A stretch of 6,207 nucleotides of DNA from assembly GCA_021159125.1 (NCBI GenBank), contig JAGGSL010000045.1, positions 1-6,207 of the forward strand, read 5' to 3'. Position 1 is the stretch's first letter; every line of letters begins with the position of its first letter. The translations under genes and the position numbers were made by a program. Source of the stretch: Thermoplasmata archaeon. Lineage in GTDB: Archaea > Thermoplasmatota > E2 > UBA202 > DSCA01. The notes beneath the pieces are model-generated. The model was given only the letters and a program-made list of their open reading frames with translations, was not told the origin of the DNA and did not search any database. Below, one piece after another: positions 1 through 6,160 of this stretch.

Positions 1-555
1 GGTCAGCTTCTAACACATCCTCCAAGAAGCCCTACCTACAGAAAGGCAGGCATTGGTGTAGCGAATGAAAGCAAATACGGATATTTTAGGCCAACGAAAG
101 AAGTATTTGATGCATGGGAAAGAACTGCGGAGATTGCAGATGCATTGCATGCAAAGATAATAATTTTTCAGTGCCCTGCAAGTTTCAGAGAGGAGGAAAG
201 CAACATCAAAAACATGAAGGAATTTTTTTCTTCAATAGACCGCAATTTTATTTATGCATGGGAGCCGAGAAGGAAATGGAATGATGCCACAGTCAAAAAA
301 ATATGTGAGGAGCTGGGCATAATACACTGCGTTGACCCGTTCAAAAATGAGAGCGTTTACGGCACACCAAAATATTTCCGCCTTCACGGGAGAAATGGCT
401 ACCGATATGACTATTCCATTGAGGAACTGCAAGAGCTGCGCAGGATATGCGGCAGCAATGCTTACTGCCTTTTCAACAACACGAAAATGTATAAGAATGC
501 TATTGAATTCAAAAATCTGATAGGGAATGAAAATCTGCGAGCCCAAAAGCGATGA
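1..555 (+). CDS. DUF72 (YecE-like) family protein, 5'-truncated by the window edge
   Basis: The reading frame is open from base 1 to the TGA at 553-555, giving 184 residues with no initiation codon needed; the first in-frame ATG (145) is internal because family-like sequence lies ahead of it. The visible N-terminal part reads GQLLTHPPRSPTYRKAG, like the 'TH...SPTYR' stretch of archaeal DUF72 proteins. Further on come an IIFQCPASF strand, a 'YAWEPR' strand (family E-x-R/H type) and the 'YFRLHGRNGY' motif near the C terminus. DUF72 proteins (COG1801) adopt a TIM-barrel-like fold of about 230-250 residues, so roughly the first quarter is missing here. Their biochemical role is not established, so none is assigned. 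The 3' end overlaps the next gene by 29 bases, suggesting cotranscription and coupled translation. The family call is from recognised motifs; the missing N terminus is the main limit. Confidence 0.85.
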   Translation, partial: GQLLTHPPRSPTYRKAGIGVANESKYGYFRPTKEVFDAWERTAEIADALHAKIIIFQCPASFREEESNIKNMKEFFSSIDRNFIYAWEPRRKWNDATVKKICEELGIIHCVDPFKNESVYGTPKYFRLHGRNGYRYDYSIEELQELRRICGSNAYCLFNNTKMYKNAIEFKNLIGNENLRAQKR

Positions 556-961
556 TGACTTCAAAAAATATTATGAGCTCAGATGGAAAATTCTGAGGGA
601 GCCCTGGAACCAGCCAAGGGGAAGCGAGAGAGATGAAATGGATGATAGCGCGATGCACATCATGGTCTGCATTGGCGATGAAGTCGTAGGTGTCTCCCGT
701 CTCCATTTCAACAGCGACGAGGAAGCGCAGATACGCTACATGGCGGTTGATGAGCGCTACAGGAGAAAGGGCGTGGGTACAATGATGCTTGAAGAGCTTG
801 AAAGAAGGGCAAGGGAGAAAGGAGCCCGACATGTTGTATTGAATGCGAGGGAGAACGCTGTTGATTTTTACAGAAAGAACGGCTATACTGTAGTGGAAAG
901 AACATATACTCTTTTCAATTCAATAAACCATTTCAAAATGAGGAAGTTTTTGGATGAATAA
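527..961 (+). CDS. GNAT-family N-acetyltransferase
   Basis: This is a 144-residue single-domain GNAT protein that would transfer an acetyl group from acetyl-CoA to an amine in the cytoplasm; the substrate is unknown. The acetyl-CoA pyrophosphate-binding motif A is clear: strand QIRYMAVDERYRRKGVG (residues 68-84), with R79-x-x-G82-x-G84 in the Q/R-x-x-G-x-G/A pattern, followed by a helix. Motif B is also present (N110, F114-Y115, G119-Y120, the usual 'A..FY...GY' stretch). The N-terminal 'LRWKILREPWNQPRGSE' (18-34) resembles a subgroup of small stand-alone GNATs. The length is normal for the fold. The start at 527 lies inside the DUF72 gene (29-base overlap) and has only a weak AGGGA just ahead of it. 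The next in-frame Met is residue 38, which would remove the first strand and helix, so 527 is preferred. The stop codon lies within the left operator of the next gene. A role in drug or metabolite acetylation alongside the neighbouring efflux pump is only inference. Confidence 0.88.
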   Translation: MKICEPKSDDDFKKYYELRWKILREPWNQPRGSERDEMDDSAMHIMVCIGDEVVGVSRLHFNSDEEAQIRYMAVDERYRRKGVGTMMLEELERRAREKGARHVVLNARENAVDFYRKNGYTVVERTYTLFNSINHFKMRKFLDE

Positions 962-979
962 AGTTTCATAGGAAACTTT
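960..979. promoter_or_regulatory. Operator 1 upstream of the marR-MATE operon (inverted repeat)
   Basis: AAAGTTTCATAGGAAACTTT is an inverted repeat with perfect 8-bp arms (960-967 and 972-979) around a 4-base centre. It shares the core GTTTCA-nnn-GAAAC with a second repeat centred 26 bp downstream. Its left end overlaps the TAA stop of the acetyltransferase gene. Its right arm runs into the TATA box, covering the purine-rich position where archaeal TFB contacts DNA. Symmetric repeats of this size are typical binding sites for dimeric MarR proteins, and a MarR gene follows directly, so autorepression is the likely reading; binding itself is inferred. Confidence 0.72.
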
Positions 980-987
980 TTTAAATT
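978..987 (+). promoter_or_regulatory. TATA box (core promoter) of the marR-MATE operon
   Basis: TTTTTAAATT contains TTTAAAT (980-986), a good archaeal TATA element, centred at about 983. Archaeal transcription normally starts about 25-27 bases downstream of the box centre, which falls at 1006-1010, on or next to the ATG of the regulator. The transcript is therefore probably leaderless, which agrees with the absence of any ribosome binding site before that ATG. The box sits exactly between two inverted repeats. Confidence 0.7.
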
Positions 988-1003
988 GGTTTCACATGAA
1001 ACC
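988..1003. promoter_or_regulatory. Operator 2 upstream of the marR-MATE operon (inverted repeat)
   Basis: GGTTTCACATGAAACC has perfect 7-bp arms around a CA centre and repeats the GTTTCA-nnn-GAAAC core of the site at 960-979. It lies between the TATA box and the predicted transcription start at the ATG (1006), where a bound protein would block RNA polymerase recruitment. The two centres (969.5 and 995.5) are 26 bp apart, about 2.5 helical turns, so two dimers would sit on opposite faces of B-form DNA. Confidence 0.72.
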
Positions 1004-1005
1004 TT

Positions 1006-1443
1006 ATGCTTCTCAGAGAAAAATATGGAGAGGGGCAATCGCTGGGGAAATTGATATCCATAATACACTGGCAGTCGAGAATATATGTGGAAAATAAACT
1101 CAAGCCATACAATCTCGGATGGGGCGAATTCCACGTGCTTAGAAAGCTTTATGAAAAAAAAGAGATGAAACAGAATGAAATAACAGATTGCCTGAGAATC
1201 ACGAAGGCAACAACGTCCAAAGTCATCCGCAAGCTGGAGAAGGACGGCTATATCATCAGAAAAAAGGACAGAAAGGATGCCAGAACATATCTAATCAAGC
1301 CAACAAGAAAGGCAATGAAGCTGAAATCCCGCCTGAAAAAAATAAGCACGGAGTGGAACAGCATACTGCTTGCAGGATTTACGGAATCAGAGAAGGAGAA
1401 TATCAAACACGCACTTTCCAAAATGGCTGAAAACGCAAGGTGA
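1006..1443 (+). CDS. MarR-family transcriptional regulator, probable repressor of the downstream efflux pump
   Basis: This 145-residue protein has the normal MarR length and layout: an N-terminal helical dimerisation segment (about 8-35), a winged helix-turn-helix (about 38-100) and C-terminal dimerisation helices (about 101-145). The DNA-binding part is easy to see: 'MKQNEITDCLRIT' leads into recognition helix 'TKATTSKVIRKLEKDGYI' (66-83). The wing 'RKKDRKDARTYLI' (85-97) carries the characteristic D-x-R signature (D91-A-R93). MarR proteins bind symmetric operators as dimers and release them when a small ligand binds. The ATG at 1006 is chosen because the TATA box is about 23-26 bases upstream and the N-terminal helix begins soon after; there is no ribosome binding site, so leaderless translation is likely. 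Two matching inverted repeats flank the TATA box, implying autorepression. The MATE gene follows 4 bases after the stop, so regulator and pump should be one operon. The inducing ligand cannot be told from sequence. Confidence 0.93.
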   Translation: MLLREKYGEGQSLGKLISIIHWQSRIYVENKLKPYNLGWGEFHVLRKLYEKKEMKQNEITDCLRITKATTSKVIRKLEKDGYIIRKKDRKDARTYLIKPTRKAMKLKSRLKKISTEWNSILLAGFTESEKENIKHALSKMAENAR

Positions 1444-1444
1444 T
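1439..1444 (+). promoter_or_regulatory. Ribosome binding site of the MATE gene
   Basis: GGTGAT, complementary to the 3' end of archaeal 16S rRNA (AUCACC), lies 3 bases before the ATG at 1448 and overlaps the stop codon of the regulator gene. It fixes the MATE start and shows that internal operon genes here use Shine-Dalgarno initiation, unlike the leaderless first gene. Confidence 0.7.
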
Positions 1445-1447
1445 TGA

Positions 1448-2842
1448 ATGGAAGGCAAAATTACAGAGGGGGTAAAAACACTTCTCGGCGATCCGAAAAA
1501 GGCAGTTCTGAAACTCTCCATCCCGATGATGGTGGCAATGTTTGTTTCATCAATGTACAATGTTGTTGATGCAATATGGGTTTCGGGGCTTGGCTCAAAT
1601 GCGCTGGCTGCAGTCGGGCTCTTTTTTCCATTTTTCATGATGATTGTCGCCCTGGCGAGCGGCATAGGCGTGGGCGGCAGCTCTGCGATATCGCGAAGAA
1701 TAGGCGAAAGGGATAAGGAGGCGGCAGACAACACTGCAATCCATACTTTTCTGATGGGGGTTATAATTGCTGGAGCGGTCAGCCTGCCTTTCATACCTTT
1801 CCTGAACCAAATTTTTGTTTCAATGGGCTCAAATGCGTCGGTGGCAGGAATGGCATCAAGATATGCCCGAATACTTTTCGGTGGCTCCATATTTTTATTT
1901 CTCTCATACATAGGGAATGCAATTTTGAGAGGGGAAGGAGATGCAAAAAGGGCGATGTACGCAATGATAATCGGCTCTGTTCTGAACATAATTCTTGATC
2001 CCATCTTCATTTACACATTCAATCTCGGTGTTGTTGGCGCTGCATGGGCAACGCTGATTTCCATGGTCATATCATTCATACCTGTTGCATACTGGCTATT
2101 CGTAAAGCGCGATACGTATGTTGACATGTCGTTCAAAGATTTTAAACCGGAGAGGGCAATAGCAAAGGAAATATTGCGCGTGGGCGTGCCATCCTCCCTT
2201 GCGCAGCTTTCAATGTCCATAGCCATGTTTGGGTTGAACTGGATTATACTGAGTGTGGGCGGAGATGACGGCATTGCTATCTTCACAAGCGGATGGAGAG
2301 TGACCATGATAGGCACTATCCCCCTGCTTGGCATGGCAATAGGAGTGACTGCAGTCACAGGCGCTGCATACGGCGCAAGAGACATGGAAAAACTCGAAGC
2401 CGCATATCTCTATGGAATAAAGATAGGTGTAGGCATAGAGATTGTGGTGGCAATATCAACAGCAATCTTCGCCCCCCAAATTGCCTATCTATTCACATAT
2501 TCAGAAGGCAGTGCCTCACTTTACAGCGGGCTTGTGGATTTCCTGAGATGGATGGTTTTGTTTTATGTAACGACGCCTCTTGGAATGCTCACGTCTTCAA
2601 TGTTCAACGGCATAGGGAAGGGTGAAAGGGCTCTGGCTGTAACCGTATTGAGGACCATAATATTACAAATTGTGATGGCTTATCTGTTTGCCATGGTGCT
2701 TGATTTCGGACTGACAGGTGTCTGGATGGGCATTGTGACAGGAAACGTTACGGCAGCATTGATATCATTTACGTGGGGCAAACTTACCGTTTCCCGCTTA
2801 AAGAAAAGCATTCCCAAACTTCCCTCAGATGCGATTAAGTGA
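1448..2842 (+). CDS. MATE-family multidrug/cation antiporter (archaeal DinF-like)
   Basis: This is a complete 464-residue inner-membrane transporter of the MATE family, which exports organic cations and drugs in exchange for Na+ or H+. The hydrophobic profile fits 12 membrane helices in two six-helix halves; the halves start with the related stretches 'LKLSIPMMVAM' (21-31) and 'LRVGVPSSLAQL' (243-254). Residues P26, D41 (in 'NVVDAIWVSGLG'), N180 and D184 (in 'NIILDPIF') occupy the same positions as the functionally important P26, D41, N180 and D184 of the P. furiosus PfMATE, which has nearly the same length. This supports an intact cation-coupled N-lobe site. The sequence opening 'GVKTLLGDPKKAVLKLSIP' is typical of archaeal members. 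The gene is 4 bases downstream of the MarR gene and has a GGTGAT binding site, so it is surely in the same operon and its substrate is likely related to the regulator's ligand. The substrate and coupling ion are not determinable here. Confidence 0.95.
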   Translation: MEGKITEGVKTLLGDPKKAVLKLSIPMMVAMFVSSMYNVVDAIWVSGLGSNALAAVGLFFPFFMMIVALASGIGVGGSSAISRRIGERDKEAADNTAIHTFLMGVIIAGAVSLPFIPFLNQIFVSMGSNASVAGMASRYARILFGGSIFLFLSYIGNAILRGEGDAKRAMYAMIIGSVLNIILDPIFIYTFNLGVVGAAWATLISMVISFIPVAYWLFVKRDTYVDMSFKDFKPERAIAKEILRVGVPSSLAQLSMSIAMFGLNWIILSVGGDDGIAIFTSGWRVTMIGTIPLLGMAIGVTAVTGAAYGARDMEKLEAAYLYGIKIGVGIEIVVAISTAIFAPQIAYLFTYSEGSASLYSGLVDFLRWMVLFYVTTPLGMLTSSMFNGIGKGERALAVTVLRTIILQIVMAYLFAMVLDFGLTGVWMGIVTGNVTAALISFTWGKLTVSRLKKSIPKLPSDAIK

Positions 2843-2859
2843 AATTGCCTGAGGCAGTT
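2843..2859. terminator. Small hairpin between convergent operons, possible transcript-end element
   Basis: AATTGCCTGAGGCAGTT begins at the first base after the MATE stop codon and can fold into a 7-pair stem (one G-U pair when read on the plus strand) with a 3-base TGA loop. It lies in the 35-base gap between the convergent MATE and hutH genes. No run of T follows it on either strand, and archaeal termination generally depends on T-runs rather than hairpins. It may therefore be a 3'-end stabiliser or chance structure rather than a true terminator. Confidence 0.3.
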
Positions 2860-2877
2860 CCATTAACTCCGCTTATC

Positions 2878-4380
2878 CTACAGAAGTTTTCCGGCCCTGC
2901 TTTCAACAGCCTTCACTATCTCCCCGCTCACAACCATCTCATAGACCTTATCTATGTCCTCATGCATTGATCGGTCCACTTCAAGAGGCGGGATTTTTTC
3001 TCTTATTGCATCGTATGCCGCTATGGTTGCAGGCGATGTTTTCTTTTCCTGAAATTCAAGAGCCTGAGAAGCTACCAGAAATTCTATTGCTATGACTTTC
3101 CCTGCATTTTTTACAATATCTGCTGCTTTCCTTGCAGAGGTTGCTCCCATTGACTGGTAGTCCTCCTTGTTGGCAGATGTTGGAATTGAGTCAACCGAAG
3201 ATGGATAAGAAAGCGTCTTATTTTCATTCACGAGCGAGGCAGCCACATACTGCAGAATCATCATCCCCGAGTTCAGACCTGCATTTTTTGCCAGAAACGG
3301 AGGCAGCCCTGAAAGGTTCGAATCGAGCATTCTTGCTATACGCCTTTCGGAAAAACTGCTTATTTTTGTCATAACAATGCCGAGCAAATCCATTGCAATT
3401 GCAATCGGCTCGCCATGGAAGTTCCCGCCTGAAATAATGTCGTCAAAAACAAGAGGGTTGTCTGTGGCCGAGTTTATCTCCACCCCGATAACATTTTTGA
3501 TATGATTCAGATTATCAAGGGCAGCACCGAATACCTGGGGCATGCACCTCAAACTGTAAGCATCCTGCACTTTATTGTATGAAGCTATAACCTCGCTTTC
3601 TCTGGTGAGATTCCACAAATTTTTTCCTGCGATGAGCTGGCCTTCATGAGGCCGTGCTTTCTGCACTTCCTCCCTGAATGCCTGGTCAGTACCGTTCAAT
3701 GCTTCGAGACTCATGACTCCTGCAATCTGGGCATTTTTGAGAATGGTGGAGGAATCATGCACTGCAAGACATGCAAGCGCTGTCATCATCTGTGTTCCGT
3801 TTATGAGTGCAAGCCCTTCCTTTGCTTTGTATTTTATCGGCTCTATCTCTGCCCTTTCAAGAGCTTCCATTGCTGGCATTCTGACCCCGTTGTAATTTGC
3901 CTCCCCTTCTCCCATGAACGCAAGGGCAATGTGAGCAAGAGGGGCAAGGTCTCCGCTCGCCCCAACAGAACCCTGGGAGGGCACGACAGGATGAAAGCCC
4001 CTGTTAAGCCCGTCAACCAGGCTTTCGATAAGCTCCTTTGTTACCCCGGAATGGCCCTTGGCAAGAGAATTTATTCTCAGCAAAATCATTGCTCTGACAA
4101 CTTCCTCCGGAAGCTCATCTCCGGTTCCGCATGCATGGCTTCTTATCAGATTTTCCTGCAGTCTGTCTATCTCCTCGTCAGAGATGCGGACGCTGGAAAG
4201 CTCTCCGAAGCCCGTATTTATTCCGTAAACAACCTTTCCTTCATTCAGAACTTCCTCAACTTTTTTCCTGCTTTCCTCTATTTTTTTCAATGCCTTTTCG
4301 TTTATGCACACTTCCTCCATTCCCCTTGCAACTGAAACAACATCATCAATGCTCAGATGCTCGCCGTCAATCTCTATCAT
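2878..4380 (-). CDS. hutH: Histidine ammonia-lyase (histidase), first step of histidine degradation
   Basis: This 500-residue cytoplasmic enzyme converts L-histidine to trans-urocanate and ammonia. The triad A141-S142-G143 in 'GSVGASGDLAPLAHIALAFM' would cyclise into the MIO electrophile that defines the family. Other active-site residues match the Pseudomonas putida enzyme in order: Y52 (in 'VYGINTGFG'), H82 (in 'RSHACG'), N194 ('LINGTQ'), Q272, Y275 and R278 ('QDAYSLRCMPQVFG'), F320 ('GGNFHGEP') and E405 ('SANKEDYQSMG'). H82 and the glutamate at 405 favour histidine over phenylalanine or tyrosine as substrate. The length is typical (about 500-510). The start is fixed by the ATGA overlap with the stop codon of hutU (4377-4380), giving translational coupling; it is the second gene of the operon. 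It converges on the MATE gene with a 35-base gap, so no further hut gene follows. The main alternative is another aromatic amino-acid lyase, which I consider unlikely given hutU next door. Confidence 0.97.
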   Translation of the reverse strand: MIEIDGEHLSIDDVVSVARGMEEVCINEKALKKIEESRKKVEEVLNEGKVVYGINTGFGELSSVRISDEEIDRLQENLIRSHACGTGDELPEEVVRAMILLRINSLAKGHSGVTKELIESLVDGLNRGFHPVVPSQGSVGASGDLAPLAHIALAFMGEGEANYNGVRMPAMEALERAEIEPIKYKAKEGLALINGTQMMTALACLAVHDSSTILKNAQIAGVMSLEALNGTDQAFREEVQKARPHEGQLIAGKNLWNLTRESEVIASYNKVQDAYSLRCMPQVFGAALDNLNHIKNVIGVEINSATDNPLVFDDIISGGNFHGEPIAIAMDLLGIVMTKISSFSERRIARMLDSNLSGLPPFLAKNAGLNSGMMILQYVAASLVNENKTLSYPSSVDSIPTSANKEDYQSMGATSARKAADIVKNAGKVIAIEFLVASQALEFQEKKTSPATIAAYDAIREKIPPLEVDRSMHEDIDKVYEMVVSGEIVKAVESRAGKLL

Positions 4381-6026
4381 TTTCTCGCCATGGGTATTTT
4401 TATGCCATTCCTGCGTGCGAACTCTATTGCCTCTTCGTATCCGGCATCAGCATGCCTGGCAACCCCTATGCCCGGGTCAGTGATAAAAACGCGCTTTATT
4501 CTTTCATCTGTTTCTTCTGTCCCGTCGCATACAACAACCATTCCGGCATGTGTGGATAAGCCAATGCCAACCCCACCACCATTATGAACGGATATGCTGT
4601 CAGCACCTGCAGCGCAGTTCAGCAAAGCATTCAGGAGAGGCCAGTCAGCAATCGCATCGCTTCCGTCTTTCATACCCTCTGTCTCTCTGTTCGGAGATGC
4701 GACGCTCCCTGCATCAAGATGGTCTCTCGTAATCGCAATGGGGCCAATCTCTCCTTCCCTAACCATTCTGTTTATGGCAAGCGCAAATTTGTCCCTCTCT
4801 CCATATCCGAGCCAACAAACGCGTGCAGGCAGTCCTTCCCAGGGCAGATATTTCTCTGCAAGTTTTATCCAGTTAACAAGCGTCTCGTCATGAGGAAACA
4901 TCTCCATGACAAGCTTATCTGTTTTCAGTATGTCCTCTTCATTGCCTGTGAGAGCAAGCCATCTGAAGGGGCCACGCCCTTCGCAAAACATGGGGCGTAT
5001 GTATGCAAGCACGAAGCCCGGGTAGTCAAAAGCATTTTTCACCCCTGCCTCGTAAGCCTGCCCCCTGAGATTGTTTCCATAGTCAAAGACAATACTTCCA
5101 TTTTTCTGAAAAGCAAGCATAGCCCTGCAGTGCTCAGCCATTGACTTCATTGATTTTTCAATATACTTCTTCGGCTCTTCCTTCCTTAACTCAAATGCCT
5201 CCTCAAGATTGCTCCCGTAATAGCCGGCAGGCACATAGCCATTCAGGGCATCGTGTGCAGATGTCTGGTCTGTCACAACATCTGGCGTAACCCCTCGCTT
5301 CACGAGTTCGGGATGAACATCCGCACAATTTCCCAGCAAGCCAACGGAAATTGCTTCTCCCTCCTCCTTTGCATTCATAACGATTTCAAGCGCTTCGTCG
5401 ATATCATCCGTCTTTTCATCACAGAATCCTGCCTTTATCCTTCTGTCAATGCGCTTCTCGTCGCATTCAACCACCAGCGCCGCCCCCCCAGCCATTTTTA
5501 TTGCAAGCGGCTGAGCGCCTCCCATGCCGCCCAGTCCTCCGCTCAGCACAAATTTTCCTTTCAGCGTGCCATCGAAGTGCTTTCTGGCTGCCGCTGCAAA
5601 CGTTTCGTATGTACCCTGTATTATGCCCTGTGTTCCTATGTAGCACCAGGAGCCAGCAGTCATCTGACCGTACATTGTGAGTCCCAGCGCCTCCAACTCG
5701 TAGAATTTCTCCCATGTACTCCATTTCGGCACAATATTTGAATTTGCAATTAAAACGCGGGGGCTGTTGGTTTTTGTTTTGAATATGCCGACGGGTTTTC
5801 CTGACTGCACGAGCAGGGTTTCATCATCCTCAAGCTCTTTCAATGACTCGACGATGCTTTCGTAGCACTCCCAGTTTCTCGCAGCTTTTCCCGTGCCGCC
5901 GTAAACGATAAGTTGCTCCGGAATTTCGGCATTTTCAAGGTTGTTTTCAAGCATGCGCAATATTGCCTCCTGTTTCCAGCCCTTGCATCTCAGCTCGTTT
6001 CCTCTTTTCGCCTTTATTTCTCTCAT
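4377..6026 (-). CDS. hutU: Urocanate hydratase (urocanase), second step of histidine degradation
   Basis: This complete 549-residue cytoplasmic enzyme uses tightly bound NAD+ to turn urocanate and water into 4-imidazolone-5-propanoate. Family landmarks run the whole length: 'VYGGTGKAARNW' (41-52); 'LTMYGQMTAGSWCYIGTQGI' (116-135); the NAD-binding glycine loop 'GGLGGMGGAQPLA' (163-175); 'TDQTSAHDALNGY' (252-264); 'CEGRGPFRW' (348-356); the catalytic-cysteine region 'LPARVCWLGYGERD' with C404, the counterpart of C410 in the Pseudomonas putida enzyme; 'DHLDAGSVASPNRETEGM' (435-452); and 'ISVHNGGGVGIG' (478-489). The length matches the family (about 550-560). The ATG at 6026 is chosen because the conserved N-terminal region begins soon after, and a TATA-like box lies about 29 bases upstream with no ribosome binding site, pointing to a near-leaderless transcript. 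It is the first gene of the operon and overlaps hutH by 4 bases. The later pathway enzymes are not seen in this window. Confidence 0.97.
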   Translation of the reverse strand: MREIKAKRGNELRCKGWKQEAILRMLENNLENAEIPEQLIVYGGTGKAARNWECYESIVESLKELEDDETLLVQSGKPVGIFKTKTNSPRVLIANSNIVPKWSTWEKFYELEALGLTMYGQMTAGSWCYIGTQGIIQGTYETFAAAARKHFDGTLKGKFVLSGGLGGMGGAQPLAIKMAGGAALVVECDEKRIDRRIKAGFCDEKTDDIDEALEIVMNAKEEGEAISVGLLGNCADVHPELVKRGVTPDVVTDQTSAHDALNGYVPAGYYGSNLEEAFELRKEEPKKYIEKSMKSMAEHCRAMLAFQKNGSIVFDYGNNLRGQAYEAGVKNAFDYPGFVLAYIRPMFCEGRGPFRWLALTGNEEDILKTDKLVMEMFPHDETLVNWIKLAEKYLPWEGLPARVCWLGYGERDKFALAINRMVREGEIGPIAITRDHLDAGSVASPNRETEGMKDGSDAIADWPLLNALLNCAAGADSISVHNGGGVGIGLSTHAGMVVVCDGTEETDERIKRVFITDPGIGVARHADAGYEEAIEFARRNGIKIPMARK

Positions 6027-6050
6027 TATACTGGTAATGGAGAGAGATAC

Positions 6051-6060
6051 TTAATTTTTA
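6051..6060 (-). promoter_or_regulatory. Probable TATA box of the hutUH operon
   Basis: Read on the minus strand this is TAAAAATTAA, centred about 29 bases before the A of the hutU ATG, so transcription would start on or a few bases ahead of the start codon. The stretch between box and ATG (6027-6050) has no GGTGA/GGAGG-type binding site, which fits leaderless initiation. A second copy of TAAAAATTA on the same strand lies 19 bases further upstream (6071-6079) and could be an alternative promoter. Confidence 0.5.
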
Positions 6061-6150
6061 GCGTTGGTGATAATTTTTAATGATTTTTGGCAATAAGCAA
6101 AGGTGATGGAGCAGCAAATAATAATGGAAAGTTTTAATAATTAGGAATGT

Positions 6151-6160
6151 TTTTATAAAC
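6151..6160 (+). promoter_or_regulatory. Probable TATA box of a divergent gene leaving the window on the right
   Basis: TTTTATAAAC contains the symmetric TTTATAAA (6152-6159), the strongest TATA element in the intergenic region. Read on the plus strand it predicts a start near 6182, about 19 bases before an ATG at 6201 that would open a gene cut off by the window. Because the core is symmetric it could also act on the minus strand, which would give hutU a leader of about 100 bases; the plus-strand reading is preferred because a box already exists close to hutU. Confidence 0.45.

Noticed and set aside
145..555. Taking the ATG at 145 as the real start of the DUF72 gene.
   Set aside because: The frame is open back to base 1 and the upstream residues carry DUF72-like sequence (THPPRSPTYRKAG), so the gene is truncated by the window rather than starting at 145.
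1387..2010. A 207-codon open frame on the minus strand opposite the end of the regulator gene and the start of the MATE gene.
   Set aside because: It is antisense to two well-supported genes and has a composition (many Pro, Ser, Ile) expected from the complement of membrane-protein codons; no family resemblance.
3646..4335. A 229-codon open frame on the plus strand opposite hutH.
   Set aside because: It lies wholly antisense to the strongly conserved histidase coding sequence, has a Cys/Phe/His-rich composition typical of a shadow frame, and shows no recognisable motif or start signal.
4584..5144. A 186-codon plus-strand open frame opposite hutU, and a similar one at 5253-5741.
   Set aside because: Both are antisense to conserved urocanase sequence, with no ribosome binding site, promoter or domain.
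6106..6144. A 12-residue mini-frame (MEQQIIMESFNN) preceded by AGGTG and about 29 bases downstream of an AT-rich box, considered as a leader peptide.
   Set aside because: It is too short to judge, lacks histidine codons that would suggest attenuation, and points away from hutU; nothing beyond chance supports it.
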